Source: an uncultured Gammaproteobacteria bacterium (GTDB lineage Bacteria; Pseudomonadota; Gammaproteobacteria; Arenicellales; JAANXG01). Taken from it: a stretch of 33,018 nucleotides of DNA. Below the pieces are notes generated by a model. The model saw only the letters and a list, made by a program, of their open reading frames with translations. It made no database searches and had not been told where the DNA came from. The stretch spans positions 1-33,018 of the forward strand of contig CAMYMN010000044.1 in the NCBI GenBank assembly GCA_947259395.1. The letters run 5' to 3'. Position numbers and translations under genes: made by a program. Position 1 is the stretch's first letter; each line of letters opens with the position of its first letter. Positions 32,660-33,018 of this stretch are shown in pieces.

Positions 32660-33018
32660 CTACCAGCGCTGCTCGAATCGTTTACGCAACCACACTGCGG
32701 CGCCGTTCATCACCACCAAAAACGCAAGCAGGACCAGGGTCGCGGCCGAAGTACGCTCAACAAACGCCCGTTCCGGGGTGTCCGCCCACAAGTAAATCTG
32801 TACCGGCAGCACCGTGGCTGGATCCAACGGTCCTTCTGGGATATTCACGATGAACGCGACCATGCCGATCATTAACAAGGGCGCGGACTCACCCAAGGCC
32901 CTGGCCATGCCGATGATGGTGCCGGTCAACATTCCCGGCATTGCCAGCGGCATAACGTGATGTGCGACCATCTGCATTTGCGACGCGCCCATACCTAATG
33001 CGCCTTCGCGGATCGATG
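32660..33018 (-). CDS. pstA: Phosphate ABC transporter permease PstA (C-terminal part)
   Basis: The frame enters from the right edge ([11 protein letters not shown]) and ends at 32660, giving about the last 118 residues. It holds the EAA-type loop of binding-protein-dependent permeases ([20 protein letters not shown]), the family stretch GIMTG-like [21 protein letters not shown], and a last membrane helix ([17 protein letters not shown]) followed by a short basic tail. The start lies outside the window. It is directly upstream of pstB. Confidence 0.93.
   Translation of the reverse strand, partial: SIREGALGMGASQMQMVAHHVMPLAMPGMLTGTIIGMARALGESAPLLMIGMVAFIVNIPEGPLDPATVLPVQIYLWADTPERAFVERTSAATLVLLAFLVVMNGAAVWLRKRFEQRW

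Overview
The window is a stretch of gammaproteobacterial chromosome. The clearest clue is the dapA-bamC-purC order, followed by a full-length gammaproteobacterial-type purL. Other supporting genes are ThyA with the same length as the E. coli enzyme, DHFR, TruD, PEP carboxylase, PhoBR-Pst and MsrPQ. The bacterium does not look enteric: BamC is short, and it has a BktB-type thiolase, a standalone CbiM-like protein and frequent GTG/TTG starts. I cannot name the genus. No IS element, phage gene, tRNA, rRNA or CRISPR array was found.

Layout, left to right. 1-2285: an HNH nuclease gene converges on a membrane fatty-acid desaturase with a long C-terminal extension, followed by a 362-base gap. 2286-9195: dapA, bamC, purC, purL and a small membrane protein, all on the + strand, with four consecutive hairpins between bamC and purC. 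9196-11982: thyA, folA and a mandelate-racemase-like enzyme. 11991-19680 (all - strand): an Atm1-type ABC exporter, msrQ, msrP, a BktB-type thiolase and ppc. 19820-24253: an alpha/beta hydrolase gene, then a bufferin cluster. In that cluster bufB-bufC run leftward, while bufA2, an ECF sigma factor and its DUF3379 anti-sigma run rightward. 24536-28461: a secreted protein of unknown function, a CbiM-like membrane protein, and a leftward operon of SCO1/SenC, PCuAC copper chaperone and sulfurtransferase. 28565-33018: truD, phoB-phoR, and the convergent end of the pst operon (pstB, partial pstA).

The most interesting result is a shared promoter motif, GGAACC, 16 or 17 bases, then GTCT. By eye it occurs four times in the window: before bufBC, before bufA2, before the ECF sigma gene, and before msrPQ about 6.5 kb away. 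All four sites lie in intergenic DNA, point toward the gene and sit a sensible distance from the start codon. This predicts one autoregulated ECF regulon that links a copper-binding bufferin peptide and its MNIO maturation enzymes with repair of oxidised periplasmic methionine. The nearby SCO/PCuAC operon adds to the copper theme but does not carry the motif.

Other signals: a PhoB-box-like direct repeat before phoB; a perfect 22-base palindrome over a TATAAT box before the hydrolase gene; three 7-base repeats spaced exactly 11 bases apart upstream of the sigma gene; and a near-identical 19-base sequence in two distant gaps. All function calls come from reading translated sequence and from family knowledge. 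No searches were run.
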